DNA of 61,087 bases from Limisphaerales bacterium (GCA_009773355.1 WRPG01000028.1:1-61087), one strand, 5' to 3'. Counted from the stretch's first letter, positions 1-8,396 are shown. Translations and numbers: made by a program. The notes: generated by a model from the letters alone, not told the origin.

Positions 1-184
1 AAAACATCCGACCGGAAGTCTTCTCCTTAAAAGTGGCCTTCTTTTTTCTTCCCAACTCAAGACCGTATCTCCGGTTCAGGGGCTGAAATCGCGGAAGTTC
101 ACGGGCCGTTGGTTCTCTCTCCGTTCGAGGCGGAGAGGGAGAAGAATTGGGAAGGCGAGCGTTCTCGCGAGCCGTCCGCTGGAC

Positions 185-244
185 GTAGTCGCAACCTTCA
201 GGTTGCGAATCGTGGGCCGCGCGCAGGCTGAAACCTGCGGCTAC
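185..244. repeat. REPIN-like palindromic pair
   Basis: Outer arms GTAGTCGC and GCGGCTAC frame two hairpins: CAACCT-TC-AGGTTG and CAGG-CTGAAA-CCTG. The first hairpin sequence recurs at 14797-14815, which supports a dispersed family. Confidence 0.6.
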
Positions 245-472
245 AAGGGCGTGAATCAGATCGCCACAAACACGCCGGATCGGAGATCGGCGCTCCACCA
301 GAATCGCATCGGCTCGCGGAGCACCCGCCCCACCGGGTTTTGTTGTGTCGCCCTTACAGGACTTGATTCGATTTGCGATCATTACCCAGGGCTGCACTCG
401 CATTGCGTCGCTTGGCCTGCCAGTGGCGGTTGAGGACAGGACGGGTGTGCGGTTCAGGAGTCGGTCAAGGTT

Positions 473-553
473 CGTAATGCGCAAAACGTAAAGCGTAAGG
501 GCGTCAGCCCTTCGTTTCCCTTACGTCTTACGTTTTACGCATCACGCATTACG
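473..553. repeat. Palindromic repeat pair (CGTAATGCG family)
   Basis: The left end CGTAATGCG is answered by CGCATTACG at the right end. Internal words such as AACGTAAAGCGTAAG and CTTACGTCTTACGTT also pair, giving a long imperfect inverted repeat of about 80 bases. Confidence 0.65.
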
Positions 554-646
554 TCCCTCCTGAGACATCCGCCGTCCGTCGGAACAACTATTTCCAACTT
601 TGCCGCTTGGCGGCGCGCCGCACCGGGCTACGCTGGCCGATGCCAG

Positions 647-1999
647 ATGAACCGGCTCAACCGCATCCTGCACGTGGACGGCGACAGTTTCTTCGCCAGT
701 TGCGAAATCGCGCTGGAGCCGAAGCTCGAGGGGCGGCCCGTGTGGGTGGGCGGCGGACGGCGCGGGGACGGCATCGTGATCGCGGCGAACCGGCTGGCGA
801 AGAAGTTCGGCATCGAGACGGGCATGGCGTGCTTCGAGGCGAAGGCGCGCTGTCCCCAGGGCGTGCTGTGCCGGCCGCACTACGACGAGTATCGGCGGCT
901 CTCGCACGAGATGTTCCACATTCTGGAGCAGTATGCGCCCACGCTGGTGCCGGTCTCGATTGACGAGGGTTTCCTCGACCTCACCTCGATGGACCAGCAC
1001 GTCTGGCGCGACACGACGCCGATGGATTACCTCCGCGCCATCGGCGAACGCATCCGGCGGGAAGTGAAGCTGCCTGTGTCCGGCGGGCTGGCGAACTCGG
1101 CGCGGCTGGCGAAGCTCGCCACCGACGCGGGCAAGCCGGGCTTCCTCGAAGTCGCGCCCGGCACGGAGAAGGAGTTTCTCAAGGACCGGCCCGTGCGCGA
1201 GATGTCCGGCATCGCAAAGCGCCGCGAACGCGCGCTCTCCGCGCTGGGCGCGAAGACGTTCGGCGACGTGGCGAACTTGCCGTCCATGCTGCTCAAGCAG
1301 GCGTTCGGCATCTGGGGGCAGCAGCTCTGGCTTTTCTCCAATGGCCAGTGGAACGAGCCGTTGCTGCTCGAAGTAAAGGACCGCACGACGATTTCGAGCA
1401 ACACGACGCTCCCCTACGACGAGCCGGACTACGAGGCGGCGCTGACGTTCACGTTGAGCGAGGCGACGCGGCTGGTCGGCCAGCTCCGGCGCGAGCAGTT
1501 GCAGGCGCGCGAGCTGGCGCTGACGATTCGGTTCAGCGACTTCACCGAGACGGGCAGCAGCCATCGTTTCCAGCATCCGCAGTTTCAAAACTCGGTGATG
1601 AACCGCGTGGTGGAGGAGCTGTTCCGCGAGCTGATGAGCCGCGAATGGAAGCCGGTGCGGCAGATCCGCCTGGCCTTCTGGAACCTCGCGCGGCTCGACA
1701 CGCAGCCGACGCTCTGGGGCACCACGCACGCCGAGCGCTGGGGCGCGCTGGACGAGGCGGCGCACAAGCTGAACACAGTGTTCGGCCAGCCGGACAAGCC
1801 CGCGTTGATGACGGGCGCGCAACTGGCGCTGCGCAAGGTGGACAGCGCACACCAGCAACCGAAGGCAAAGTGTCCGTTCGTCCCGCAGCGCGAAATGGTC
1901 AAGAAGCTCTGGGGCACCGACGCCGACCCGCTGGCGAACAAAGGCAAGTGGGAGAAGCAACTCGCACGGGTGAGCAAACAGGCACAGTTCCGGCACTGA
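647..1999 (+). CDS. dinB: Y-family DNA polymerase (DinB/Pol IV-like)
   Basis: This is a 450-residue translesion polymerase of the UmuC/DinB superfamily, which inserts nucleotides opposite damaged template bases with low fidelity. The palm signature HVDGDSFFASCE begins at residue 9, with the first metal-binding Asp at residue 11. The second catalytic motif SIDEGFLDLT places Asp106 and Glu107 at the active site. The segment SGGLANSARLAKLATD near residues 145-160 matches the usual SxNKxxAKxAS region. Length is somewhat above the usual 350-400 because of a longer little-finger and C-terminal region; I see no clear C-terminal beta-clamp motif. It stands alone, with no ImuA or LexA-like neighbour, so SOS control is not shown here. 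An ATG at 640 in another frame is not used. Confidence 0.93.
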   Translation: MNRLNRILHVDGDSFFASCEIALEPKLEGRPVWVGGGRRGDGIVIAANRLAKKFGIETGMACFEAKARCPQGVLCRPHYDEYRRLSHEMFHILEQYAPTLVPVSIDEGFLDLTSMDQHVWRDTTPMDYLRAIGERIRREVKLPVSGGLANSARLAKLATDAGKPGFLEVAPGTEKEFLKDRPVREMSGIAKRRERALSALGAKTFGDVANLPSMLLKQAFGIWGQQLWLFSNGQWNEPLLLEVKDRTTISSNTTLPYDEPDYEAALTFTLSEATRLVGQLRREQLQARELALTIRFSDFTETGSSHRFQHPQFQNSVMNRVVEELFRELMSREWKPVRQIRLAFWNLARLDTQPTLWGTTHAERWGALDEAAHKLNTVFGQPDKPALMTGAQLALRKVDSAHQQPKAKCPFVPQREMVKKLWGTDADPLANKGKWEKQLARVSKQAQFRH

Positions 2000-2305
2000 A
2001 TCGTGAGGCAGGGAAGTAATCAGTCATCAGTGTTCAGTGGCGCGGCAGGCTGCATTTGAGATTGGTCGCCCGGGAAGGAGTCGCACCCTCGACTGGCGGG
2101 TGGGGGCCGGGGAAATGGACTGGCATGAGCGAAGTGCGCCCTCTGCTCCGCCGTAGAGGCGCGGCGTGTGTCGCTCAACATCTGTGCCCGGAATGCCGGA
2201 GAGAATTCCAAAAGATTTGGGGCGGACAAAGATTGAAGGCGGGAAAATGTCCTGGCGTGCCGTGCGCGAATCCCGGCGCTACCCTTGCGCGCGCGAAGCG
2301 AGGTC
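2000..2305. other. Intergenic stretch with tRNA fragment
   Basis: This gap lies between the polymerase and the convergently oriented DUF1501 gene. It has a CAGT-rich word cluster at about 2016-2040 (AATCAGTCATCAGTGTTCAG) and a tRNA 3' fragment at 2063-2090. I see no gene in the remainder. Confidence 0.5.
2063..2090 (-). pseudogene. tRNA 3'-end fragment (T-arm, acceptor strand, CCA)
   Basis: Read on the minus strand, the segment gives a T-stem GAGGG/CCTTC around the loop TGCGACT, then acceptor 3' strand CCGGGCG, discriminator A and CCA. No CGCCCGG partner occurs at tRNA distance, and no anticodon arm can be folded, so only the 3' third of a tRNA is present. The loop has G55 in place of U55, identical to the loop of the tRNA-Cys at 7568-7639. 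It could be a decayed tRNA or the remnant left by integration at a tRNA 3' end. Confidence 0.45.
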
Positions 2306-3643
2306 TTACAGCACTTCCGTCAGCAGCTTGATTTCCTTGCTCGTGTCCACAATCGGGACCGGTCGCGGCACGCCCGGCGGGCGGTTCTTCCGTTTGTAGT
2401 CCACGCCCAGCACGGTGCAGACGGTGCCGAGGAAGTCGGGCACGCTGATGGGGCGCTCGACCACGGCGGCACCGTCGCGGTCGGTGCGGCCAACGACCTG
2501 ACCACCGCGGATGCCCCCGCCGATGAGCACGCTGCTCCAGGCGCGCGACCAGTGGTTGCGCCCGCCGCCGGTGCATTGCGGCGTGCGACCGAATTCGCCC
2601 ATCCACACGACCAGCGTCGAGTCGAGCAGGCCCCGGCTCTTGAGATCCGTGACGAGAGCGGACATGGCGGCGTCGCACTCCAGCGACAGCGCGCGGACGC
2701 GCGGGAAGTTGTCGCGGTGCGTGTCCCAGCCCACGCCGTCGCCCATGACCACCTCCACGAACGGCACGCCGGCTTCCACCAGCCGCCGGGCCATCAGGCA
2801 GCCTTGGCCGAAGCTGCCGGGGCGTTCGCCACCGCTGGTGATCTTGACTCCGGGAGCCGGTCGCGTCGCCGCTGCGGGCGGCGGGCCATACATTTCGCGG
2901 ATGCTCTCCGGCTCCTTCGACAGGTTGAAGGCCTCCTTCTGCTGCGAGTTCATCAGTCGCACCGCGCGGTTGATTGACGTGTGATGCGTTTCGCCGGCGG
3001 GATTTTGATAGCGGGCATGGAAGGCCGCATCGAAGCCCTGCAGCAATTCGATTTGCCGGCTGAACTTCTCCGCCTCGCCGGCCGGCTCGATGAAGTCCAG
3101 CCCGCGAATGGGATCGTTGACGGTCAGCGGCTGTTGATCCGGCCCGAGGAAGCCGGAGGTCAGCGCCTCCTGCGGACCACGCCCGATGGTGATGAAGTTC
3201 GGCAGCGCCACGTCGCGCTTGCCGAGTTCCTTCGCGACGATTGCACCCAGGCTCGGGAACGACACGGCCCCGGCGCGGTTCTGGTAGCCGGTGTGCAGGT
3301 GATACGTGGCCAGCTTGTGGTCCGATTCCAGCGTGCTCATGCCGCGCAGGATGGCGGCGTGCTGCATCAACTTGGCGAAGCGCGGGAAATGCTCGCTGAT
3401 GTGGATGCCCGGCACCGACGTTTCAATGGCTTGGAATTCGCCGCGAATGTCAGCGGGCGCTTCGGGCTTCGGGTCGAAGGTGTCAATGTGGCTGGGGCCG
3501 CCTGCCATCCAGAGCAGGATGCATGACTTGGGCCGCTGCCCGGCGGGAGCCGCCGCCGCCAGCCGGCCGAGCCAGCCGTTGAGCGAAAGGCCGGCGGCCG
3601 TCGTCGTCAGGAAACTCCGTCGGTTGAGGTGCGCGTGCATCAT
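2306..3643 (-). CDS. DUF1501 domain protein, Tat-exported
   Basis: This 445-residue protein belongs to the DUF1501 family, a sulfatase-fold-like group greatly expanded in planctomycetes and verrucomicrobia. The N-terminus carries a twin-arginine signal (NRRSFLTTTAAGLSLNG) followed by an alanine-rich cleavage region, so export folded is likely. Family landmarks are ILLWMAGGPSHIDTFDPKPE near residues 42-61, the central AAILRGMSTLESDHKLATYH segment, and VWMGEFGRTPQ with GGRNHW near residues 345-365. The biochemical activity of the family is not established. It ends seven bases before the DUF1549/1553 gene region in the same orientation and is the downstream member of the pair, the usual arrangement in this phylum. 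Confidence 0.9.
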   Translation of the reverse strand: MMHAHLNRRSFLTTTAAGLSLNGWLGRLAAAAPAGQRPKSCILLWMAGGPSHIDTFDPKPEAPADIRGEFQAIETSVPGIHISEHFPRFAKLMQHAAILRGMSTLESDHKLATYHLHTGYQNRAGAVSFPSLGAIVAKELGKRDVALPNFITIGRGPQEALTSGFLGPDQQPLTVNDPIRGLDFIEPAGEAEKFSRQIELLQGFDAAFHARYQNPAGETHHTSINRAVRLMNSQQKEAFNLSKEPESIREMYGPPPAAATRPAPGVKITSGGERPGSFGQGCLMARRLVEAGVPFVEVVMGDGVGWDTHRDNFPRVRALSLECDAAMSALVTDLKSRGLLDSTLVVWMGEFGRTPQCTGGGRNHWSRAWSSVLIGGGIRGGQVVGRTDRDGAAVVERPISVPDFLGTVCTVLGVDYKRKNRPPGVPRPVPIVDTSKEIKLLTEVL

Positions 3644-3649
3644 CGTGCT

Positions 3650-5296
3650 TCAGTGGTTGAGCGAAAACTCGCTGGTCATGAGCAGCACCCACGCCAGTTC
3701 GCGCAGGCCGTTGCTCGTCGAGCCGACGCGCTCCAAGTAGCCCTTCGCCTGACGGAGTTCGCTCTCGCTCGGCGGACGCGAGAGAATCGCGAGGAACAGC
3801 TCCGACACGGTTCCGTCCGGCGACTTGCCGGCGGCGGTGTCGAGCCGCGCCACGAGGCCGTCGAGATTGCGCCCGGCGAACTGGCCGGAATTCATCTGCC
3901 GCAGCAGGTGCGGGATGCCGCGCCGATACGCCGTCGGCTCAGGATCGCCGCTGTCGCCGAAGAACTGCGTGAACTCCCACCGCGTGCCCGCCCGCGCATC
4001 AATTCCCGTGACCTTCGTCGCCGGGCCGCAAACGGTTTCCAGCGAGTCGTAGAGCTGGCCGGCGGAAAGCACCTTGATGGCCATGCGACCGAAGAGCGCC
4101 GCCTGCTTGTCCGCCGCTTCGCCCGATTCGGCGGGCCGGCTGGTGCGCTGGTAGGCGCGGCTCGACACAATGGCGCGGGTGAGGAACTTGAGATCGAAGC
4201 CCGACTCCGTGAAGCGGCGCGTGAGCAGGTCGAGCAACTGTGGATGGCTCGGCGCGTTCGCTTCGTGCATGTCGTCCACCGGCTGCACGATGCCCCGGCC
4301 CATCAGCCGCCACCATGTCCGGTTCACCGTCGCGCGCGCGAACCAGGGATTCTCCGGGGCGGTGAGCCACTGGGCCAGCGCGACGCGGTGCGGGGTCGCC
4401 TTCGCGTCCGCCGTCAGTGCCTGCCCGCCGAGGAACGTGGGCGGACGCGGCATGAAGCCGTCTATCGCGGCAGCGTCGCGCAAGGTCGCGAGCGTCAGGC
4501 TCGGGTCGTCCACGACGCCCTTTTCATAGACCTGCTTCGCGCGCTTCGGCGTTTGGATTTGGGTGAAGAACGCCGCCATCCCCCAGAACTCCTCCTGCTT
4601 CCACTTCACGAACGGATGATCGTGGCACTGCGCGCAGTTCAACCGGACTCCGAGCAGGTAGCGGGAGGTCAGGTCCGTCAGGTCCGGCACGGCGCGCGGC
4701 AGCCGGCCCTCGATGAGATAGGTCACCGCCGGGTTGTCCTCCATCTTGCCGGTGGCGGTGAGCAGGGCGGTGGCGATCTGGTCCCACGGCTTCGTATTGA
4801 ACTGCTCCGCCAGCCACCCGCGGAGCCGCTCGGCCCGCTTCGTCTGGTCATCCGCGAGCGGTGAGATGAGGTAGCCCTGCCAGAGGTCGGCCAGATGTTG
4901 GCCGTAGCGCGCGTCGGCGAGCAGTGAGTCAACGAGCCGTGCCCGTTTGTCTGGCGTCGCGTCAGCCAGGAAGCGCTTGGCCTGTTCCAGCGTCGGCACC
5001 GTGCCATGAAGGTCGAGATGCACTCGCCGGACGAATTCGGCGTCGTCCGCCAGTTCCGCCGCCCGGACGCCCTCGCTCTTCAACCGCGCTTCAACCTGTT
5101 GATCAATCAACTTGGCCAGTTCGGCCGCGTCCGCTTGGCCGGCCCGGCACACTCCGGCCGCCCCCGCAAGCAAGGCGAAGGCGATGAAAGTCTGGATCAA
5201 GCGGCGCAGTGCGGCGCGGAACACCGGGCGGTGACAGGTGAAAATCATGTGCGAGTGACGCTCAGGTGGACGCTCCGCAGCGGTGGCTGGTTTCAT
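3650..5296 (-). CDS. DUF1549/DUF1553 (PSCyt2/PSD1) protein
   Basis: This secreted protein combines an N-terminal DUF1549 region (LDLHGTVPTLEQAKRFL near residue 95) and a C-terminal DUF1553 region (TVNRTWWRLMGRGIVQPVDD near residue 320, then SRAYQRTSRP). A CAQCHDHPF motif near residue 222 resembles a c-type haem CxxCH site and is typical of the family. A hydrophobic segment, LIQTFIAFALLAGAAGVCRA, serves as signal peptide or anchor. The first ATG gives 548 residues, but the Met at 5248 (MIFTCHRPVF) fits the signal peptide better. The downstream DUF1501 gene is separated by only six bases, so the two are almost surely cotranscribed. Function is unproven. Confidence 0.9.
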   Translation of the reverse strand: MKPATAAERPPERHSHMIFTCHRPVFRAALRRLIQTFIAFALLAGAAGVCRAGQADAAELAKLIDQQVEARLKSEGVRAAELADDAEFVRRVHLDLHGTVPTLEQAKRFLADATPDKRARLVDSLLADARYGQHLADLWQGYLISPLADDQTKRAERLRGWLAEQFNTKPWDQIATALLTATGKMEDNPAVTYLIEGRLPRAVPDLTDLTSRYLLGVRLNCAQCHDHPFVKWKQEEFWGMAAFFTQIQTPKRAKQVYEKGVVDDPSLTLATLRDAAAIDGFMPRPPTFLGGQALTADAKATPHRVALAQWLTAPENPWFARATVNRTWWRLMGRGIVQPVDDMHEANAPSHPQLLDLLTRRFTESGFDLKFLTRAIVSSRAYQRTSRPAESGEAADKQAALFGRMAIKVLSAGQLYDSLETVCGPATKVTGIDARAGTRWEFTQFFGDSGDPEPTAYRRGIPHLLRQMNSGQFAGRNLDGLVARLDTAAGKSPDGTVSELFLAILSRPPSESELRQAKGYLERVGSTSNGLRELAWVLLMTSEFSLNH

Positions 5297-5376
5297 TCGG
5301 CAACGCGGGGCCGCTCTCTCCTGGGCTTTGGAAGATCAGCGGGCGTCTCTCAACACCTTCGCCTGTGAAAATTGGT

Positions 5377-5400
5377 GGCAGCCGACGTGAGGAGGCTCTG
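5377..5400. repeat. Dispersed direct repeat copy 1
   Basis: The 23-base word GCAGCCGACGTGA followed by GGAGGCTCTG occurs here and again at 6583-6605, both just outside the ends of the glycosidase-like gene at 5495-6574 and in the same orientation. Confidence 0.7.
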
Positions 5401-5494
5401 ATTGCAGTTCCGCGCTCCGTGTTGAAACCGGTGCTCAACTTTGGCTGGCCGTTTCCCCGTGCGTTCCCTAGCGTCGGACAACTGCCCGACCGCC

Positions 5495-6574
5495 ATGAAC
5501 GCACTCGCTGCTTCCGTCACCGTTGCCCTGCTGCTCCTCGCCTCCGCCCCGCTCGCCGCGCAGGACGCCACCCCGCCCGCCGACCCCGCCTTTGTCCGCT
5601 GGTTCCAGCCGCACGCTTGGCAGCGCGCAGGCGACCAGCCCGTGCTCGGTCTCGGCGAGAAGGGCAAATTCGACGACCAGCACATCTTTGCGCCGCACGT
5701 CATCCACATGGACGGTGAGTTCTGGATGTATTACTGCGGCTCGCAGCGCGCGGTGGACGCGGGCGTTTACAAGGGTGTCGCCAAAGACCCGGCCAACCCC
5801 GCCAGGTCCGACCAGCGCGTCTTCAAACTCGGCCTCGTGCGCAGCAAGGACGGCGTGAGCTTCAAGCGCCATTCCCCCGACCCGGTCTTCAGCTTCGGCG
5901 ACGACATCCATTCCATCGTGACCTTTGCCATCCTGAAAAATCCCGACGGCTCGGTGTTGCGCGAGAACGGCCGGCTGCGGGCCTACTTCGCCTCCGTGGA
6001 TTTCCCGAACGGCAAATACAAGCACGACCTCTACGAGACGTTCAGCACCGACGGCATCACTTGGTCGAAGCCCACGCACGTCATGGCGAACGCCTACGCT
6101 CCGTGCGTCATCAAGGACGGCGGCAAGTATCGCATGTGGTTCACATGGATAAACCGGCACCCGTGGCACACGAGCCACGCGGAGAGCGACGACGGCACGC
6201 GCTGGCGGCTCACCGAAAAGCCCTGTATCGTCATGGACCAGAAGTGGGAGGTGAAGGACCAGGTCTATCCAATGGTCATCAAGGCCGACGGCCTCTGGGT
6301 GATGCTCTACGGCTGCTACTGGAACGACGACAAGCACACCGCGCTCGGCTTCGCCGTGAGCAAGGACGGGCTGACGTGGACGAAGCACCCGGAGAACCCC
6401 GTCTTCCGCCCCGAGCCGAAGCACGACTGGGAATCCAACTTCACCACGAGCCACACGCTGCTGCGCCTGCCCGACGGCAGCTTCCGCCTCTGGTATGCGG
6501 GCCGGCGACAACCGCCGTGGAGCAACCTCTACTTCGCCCTCGGCACGGCACGGTGGGTGGGGCCGGGGAAATAG
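5495..6574 (+). CDS. Secreted glycosidase-like beta-propeller protein
   Basis: The ATG at 5495 begins a clear signal peptide (MNALAASVTVALLLLASAPL, cleaved after AAQ), so I prefer it to the upstream in-frame ATG at 5441. The mature part, about 335 residues, has the repeating pattern of five-bladed propeller glycosidases (GH43/GH32/GH130-like): HMDGEFWMYYCGSQ, LGLVRSKDGVSFKRH, YAPCVIKDGGKYRMWFTW, WVMLYGCYWNDDK, LGFAVSKDGLTWTKHPENP and FRLWYAGRR. These D-G-x-x-W and W-Y/F-x-G elements suggest glycan or sugar binding or hydrolysis. I cannot assign the substrate or catalytic triad. The gene is flanked on both sides by the same direct repeat. Confidence 0.75.
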   Translation: MNALAASVTVALLLLASAPLAAQDATPPADPAFVRWFQPHAWQRAGDQPVLGLGEKGKFDDQHIFAPHVIHMDGEFWMYYCGSQRAVDAGVYKGVAKDPANPARSDQRVFKLGLVRSKDGVSFKRHSPDPVFSFGDDIHSIVTFAILKNPDGSVLRENGRLRAYFASVDFPNGKYKHDLYETFSTDGITWSKPTHVMANAYAPCVIKDGGKYRMWFTWINRHPWHTSHAESDDGTRWRLTEKPCIVMDQKWEVKDQVYPMVIKADGLWVMLYGCYWNDDKHTALGFAVSKDGLTWTKHPENPVFRPEPKHDWESNFTTSHTLLRLPDGSFRLWYAGRRQPPWSNLYFALGTARWVGPGK

Positions 6575-6582
6575 ACCGCGTA

Positions 6583-6605
6583 GCAGCCGACGTGAGGAGG
6601 CTCTG
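6583..6605. repeat. Dispersed direct repeat copy 2
   Basis: Second copy of the GCAGCCGACGTGAGGAGG-type word at 5377-5400. It lies immediately after the stop of the glycosidase-like gene. Confidence 0.7.
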
Positions 6606-6661
6606 GCTGAAAACGCGGAGCACGGAATTCGGAGCGCAAAACAAACAGGAAGGAGCGCAGT

Positions 6662-7411
6662 TCACGCCTTGTTGTGCGGATGGTCCTCCGGCGGCTTGGC
6701 CACCACCCAGCCCTTCATGCCGAAGCCCAGCCCCACGCCGACGGCGAAGACGAGCCAGAACAATTTCGGGCTGTGCTCGTTGAGGCCGTGCGCGAAGTTC
6801 ATGCTGAACAAACTGGCAATGGCCGTGATGGGCAGGAACCACGCGGCCAGCGTGTTGAGCCGATGGCTTGCGTGCAACGCCGCGCGGCTCACGCGCGCCT
6901 GCTCCTCCGCCTCGCGCGCGCTGCGGTAGCCGACCGCGTTGCGCGTGTCCTCCAGCAGCACCTCGAGGTTGCGCTCGACCTCGTAGGCCAGGTCGCGCAG
7001 CTCGATGAGCGCCGCCTCCGCCTTCACCGCCTCGCGCGCGGCCTGCAACGCGGCGTGCTGGTTGCGCGACGCGCGCACCAGCGGCGTGAGCGCCGCCAGC
7101 AGGTCGAACAACTGGTCCAGCGTCGTGGCCTGCTCGAAGTCCGCCGTGAGCTTGGCCTCCACTTCCGCGTAGGCCAGCACATGGCGCTTCACGCCGCCCA
7201 CGCCCGGCCCGCTGCGGTTGCACTGCCACTCGCCGCCGGGGCTGCGCCAGAAGAGCACGCCCTCGCGCTTCGCGTCGTCGGGGCCGGGTGGCTTGTGCAG
7301 GACGAGCAGCAGGTGCCCCTCCTCGACGATGGCCCGCTGCCGTCCGTAAGTGGACGTGCCGAGGCGAGTGCGGATGGCTTCGGGCAAACTCCAGGTGGGT
7401 GGGATAATCAT
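6662..7411 (-). CDS. CorA-like membrane protein
   Basis: This 249-residue protein has the C-terminal architecture of CorA/ZntB-type divalent cation channels. A soluble alpha/beta N-terminal domain is followed by a long helical region (about residues 90-185, rich in A, E, L and R). Two membrane segments follow, LNTLAAWFLPITAIASLFSM and LFWLVFAVGVGLGFGMKGWV. The family loop signature GMN after TM1 appears here as SMNFAHGL, with Ser in place of Gly. The N-terminal domain is shorter than in canonical CorA of about 316 residues. Ion specificity cannot be told from sequence, and the changed motif leaves transport uncertain. It is isolated, with the tRNA-Cys divergently placed beyond a repeat. Confidence 0.75.
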   Translation of the reverse strand: MIIPPTWSLPEAIRTRLGTSTYGRQRAIVEEGHLLLVLHKPPGPDDAKREGVLFWRSPGGEWQCNRSGPGVGGVKRHVLAYAEVEAKLTADFEQATTLDQLFDLLAALTPLVRASRNQHAALQAAREAVKAEAALIELRDLAYEVERNLEVLLEDTRNAVGYRSAREAEEQARVSRAALHASHRLNTLAAWFLPITAIASLFSMNFAHGLNEHSPKLFWLVFAVGVGLGFGMKGWVVAKPPEDHPHNKA

Positions 7412-7485
7412 GGCGCGCTCCGGTGATTGGTTGTGCGCGCAGCGTGCGCTGAGAAGGGGCCGCGCTCAACGCTGAAATCGCCGGC

Positions 7486-7554
7486 CGGAGCGCCGGTGTC
7501 CAACCGGCACGCCGGGGGCGACCGGTTGTGCGCAGGATGGACTCCTGCGCTCCG
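7486..7554. repeat. REPIN-like palindromic pair
   Basis: The outer CGGAGCGC and GCGCTCCG enclose hairpins GCCGGT-GTCCA-ACCGGC and GCAGGA-TGGAC-TCCTGC. The element ends 13 bases from the 3' end of the tRNA-Cys. Confidence 0.65.
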
Positions 7555-7567
7555 CGTTTGCGAGTGA

Positions 7568-7639
7568 AGTCCCGTGCAGGAGTCGCACCTGCCTCTGCGG
7601 TTCTGCAAACCGCCGCCTGGGCTGCTCGGCCAACGGGAC
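7568..7639 (-). tRNA. tRNA-Cys (GCA), atypical elbow
   Basis: Read on the minus strand, 72 bases fold into a complete cloverleaf. The acceptor stem GTCCCGT/ACGGGAC is perfect, the D-stem is GCC/GGC, the anticodon stem is GCGGT/ACCGC with loop TTGCAGA (anticodon GCA), and the T-stem is GCAGG/CCTGC. The discriminator is T73, as expected for tRNA-Cys, and CCA is not encoded. The elbow is odd: the T-loop is TGCGACT (G55 instead of U55) and the D-loop GAGCAGCCCA has A-G where G18-G19 is expected. The same changes occur in the two tRNAs at 10625-10778. Intact stems argue against random decay. Confidence 0.72.
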
Positions 7640-7723
7640 ATAATACGTCAGGCAAGAACAACTCCGACTATGTTCGATTTTACGACGCTTAACTTCCGAG
7701 TTGGATTGCTGTAAAACTGGCCC

Positions 7724-8284
7724 ATGAAATCACAGCCCGACGCGGAAGAACGGAGATTGTCTGAACTGGATAAACCCATCCTAACGCGAACTCAGACAAT
7801 TGCACTCGTTCTAGGCTTCCTCGTTTTGTGGGCTACGCCAGGGATTGTCATTCTAAGCACTAGAATCGAAACGAAGGACTCCGGCCCATTCGGTGACACT
7901 TTCGGAATAGTCAACGCGCTTTTTTCTGGAGCTGCCTTTGCGGGAATTATTTACACAATTTTACTCCAGAAGCGGGAACTGCGCTTACAACGCTTCGAGT
8001 TGGAACTCACCAGAGAAGAACTTCGCCGGTCGGCCATTGCTCAAGAAAACTCGGGACACGCTCTTAGCGTCCAAGCAAACTCGCTACTGCTCGCCTCCCA
8101 AATCAACGCTCTGACCTCACGAATTGAAGCTTACAACTTTCAGATAAACGACACACAAGGCCGGGATGAATCCGCAAATCGCAGGTTGAGGAGTGAGCGT
8201 CATTCTTTGATAGTCGAGTTGGACAAGTTACTGCAGCGTGCAAACGCTTTGGCCGCGGAACACTCTGCCAGTTCGCAGCCCTAA
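7724..8284 (+). CDS. Small membrane protein with coiled coil, lower GC
   Basis: This 186-residue protein has two predicted membrane segments: TIALVLGFLVLWATPGIVIL at about residues 25-44, and a second at about 60-80 around FSGAAFAGIIYTILLQ. A long charged helix follows (KRELRLQRFELELTREELRR and onward to about residue 180). The pattern of an N-F-S-G-x-A-F-A-G-x-I-Y membrane helix leading into a heptad helix is common among short hypothetical proteins of unknown role. Base composition is visibly richer in A and T than neighbouring genes, which together with isolation next to a tRNA suggests acquisition by transfer. I do not recognise a function. Confidence 0.7.
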   Translation: MKSQPDAEERRLSELDKPILTRTQTIALVLGFLVLWATPGIVILSTRIETKDSGPFGDTFGIVNALFSGAAFAGIIYTILLQKRELRLQRFELELTREELRRSAIAQENSGHALSVQANSLLLASQINALTSRIEAYNFQINDTQGRDESANRRLRSERHSLIVELDKLLQRANALAAEHSASSQP

Positions 8285-8396
8285 ACTGCCTGCTTTTTGA
8301 CTCACGCACATGTGCGCGGATGCCCTCGTGCCCGCCCGCGTGTGTTCTGACTTAGTGCGTCCTTCGCTTCCCATGCAATGCCGGCCTTGCCGCTCT

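Larger units (their letters stand above)
1..646. other. Non-coding leader with repeats
   Basis: I see no convincing gene before the polymerase start. The stretch holds a hairpin near 113-143 (a CTCTCTCCG arm answered by CGGAGAGGG), a REPIN-like pair at 185-244 and another palindromic pair at 473-553. A short open frame at about 203-433 runs through the first repeat and has the composition of translated repeat, so I do not call it. Confidence 0.6.
7412..7723. other. Intergenic stretch holding a REPIN and tRNA-Cys
   Basis: Apart from the palindromic pair at 7486-7554 and the tRNA at 7568-7639, I see no gene. A frame crossing both features at about 7408-7641 on the minus strand is a shadow of these structured elements. 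Confidence 0.6.

Noticed and set aside
203-433. 76-residue frame in the leader region
   Set aside because: It crosses a palindromic repeat and ends in text typical of translated intergenic repeat; no start signal or family.
542-1996. 484-residue frame opposite the Y-family polymerase
   Set aside because: It is the antisense shadow of a clear dinB-type gene in GC-rich DNA; composition is Arg/Ala/Leu-rich with no domain.
3629-4864. 411-residue frame opposite the DUF1549/1553 gene
   Set aside because: Shadow frame; the minus-strand gene has recognisable motifs and the plus-strand text is low-complexity Arg/Glu/Leu.
7565-7724. Integration site at the 3' end of tRNA-Cys for the adjacent low-GC gene
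   Set aside because: The gene lies on the 5' side of the tRNA, while integrases normally use the 3' end; no integrase or direct repeat of the tRNA end is seen.
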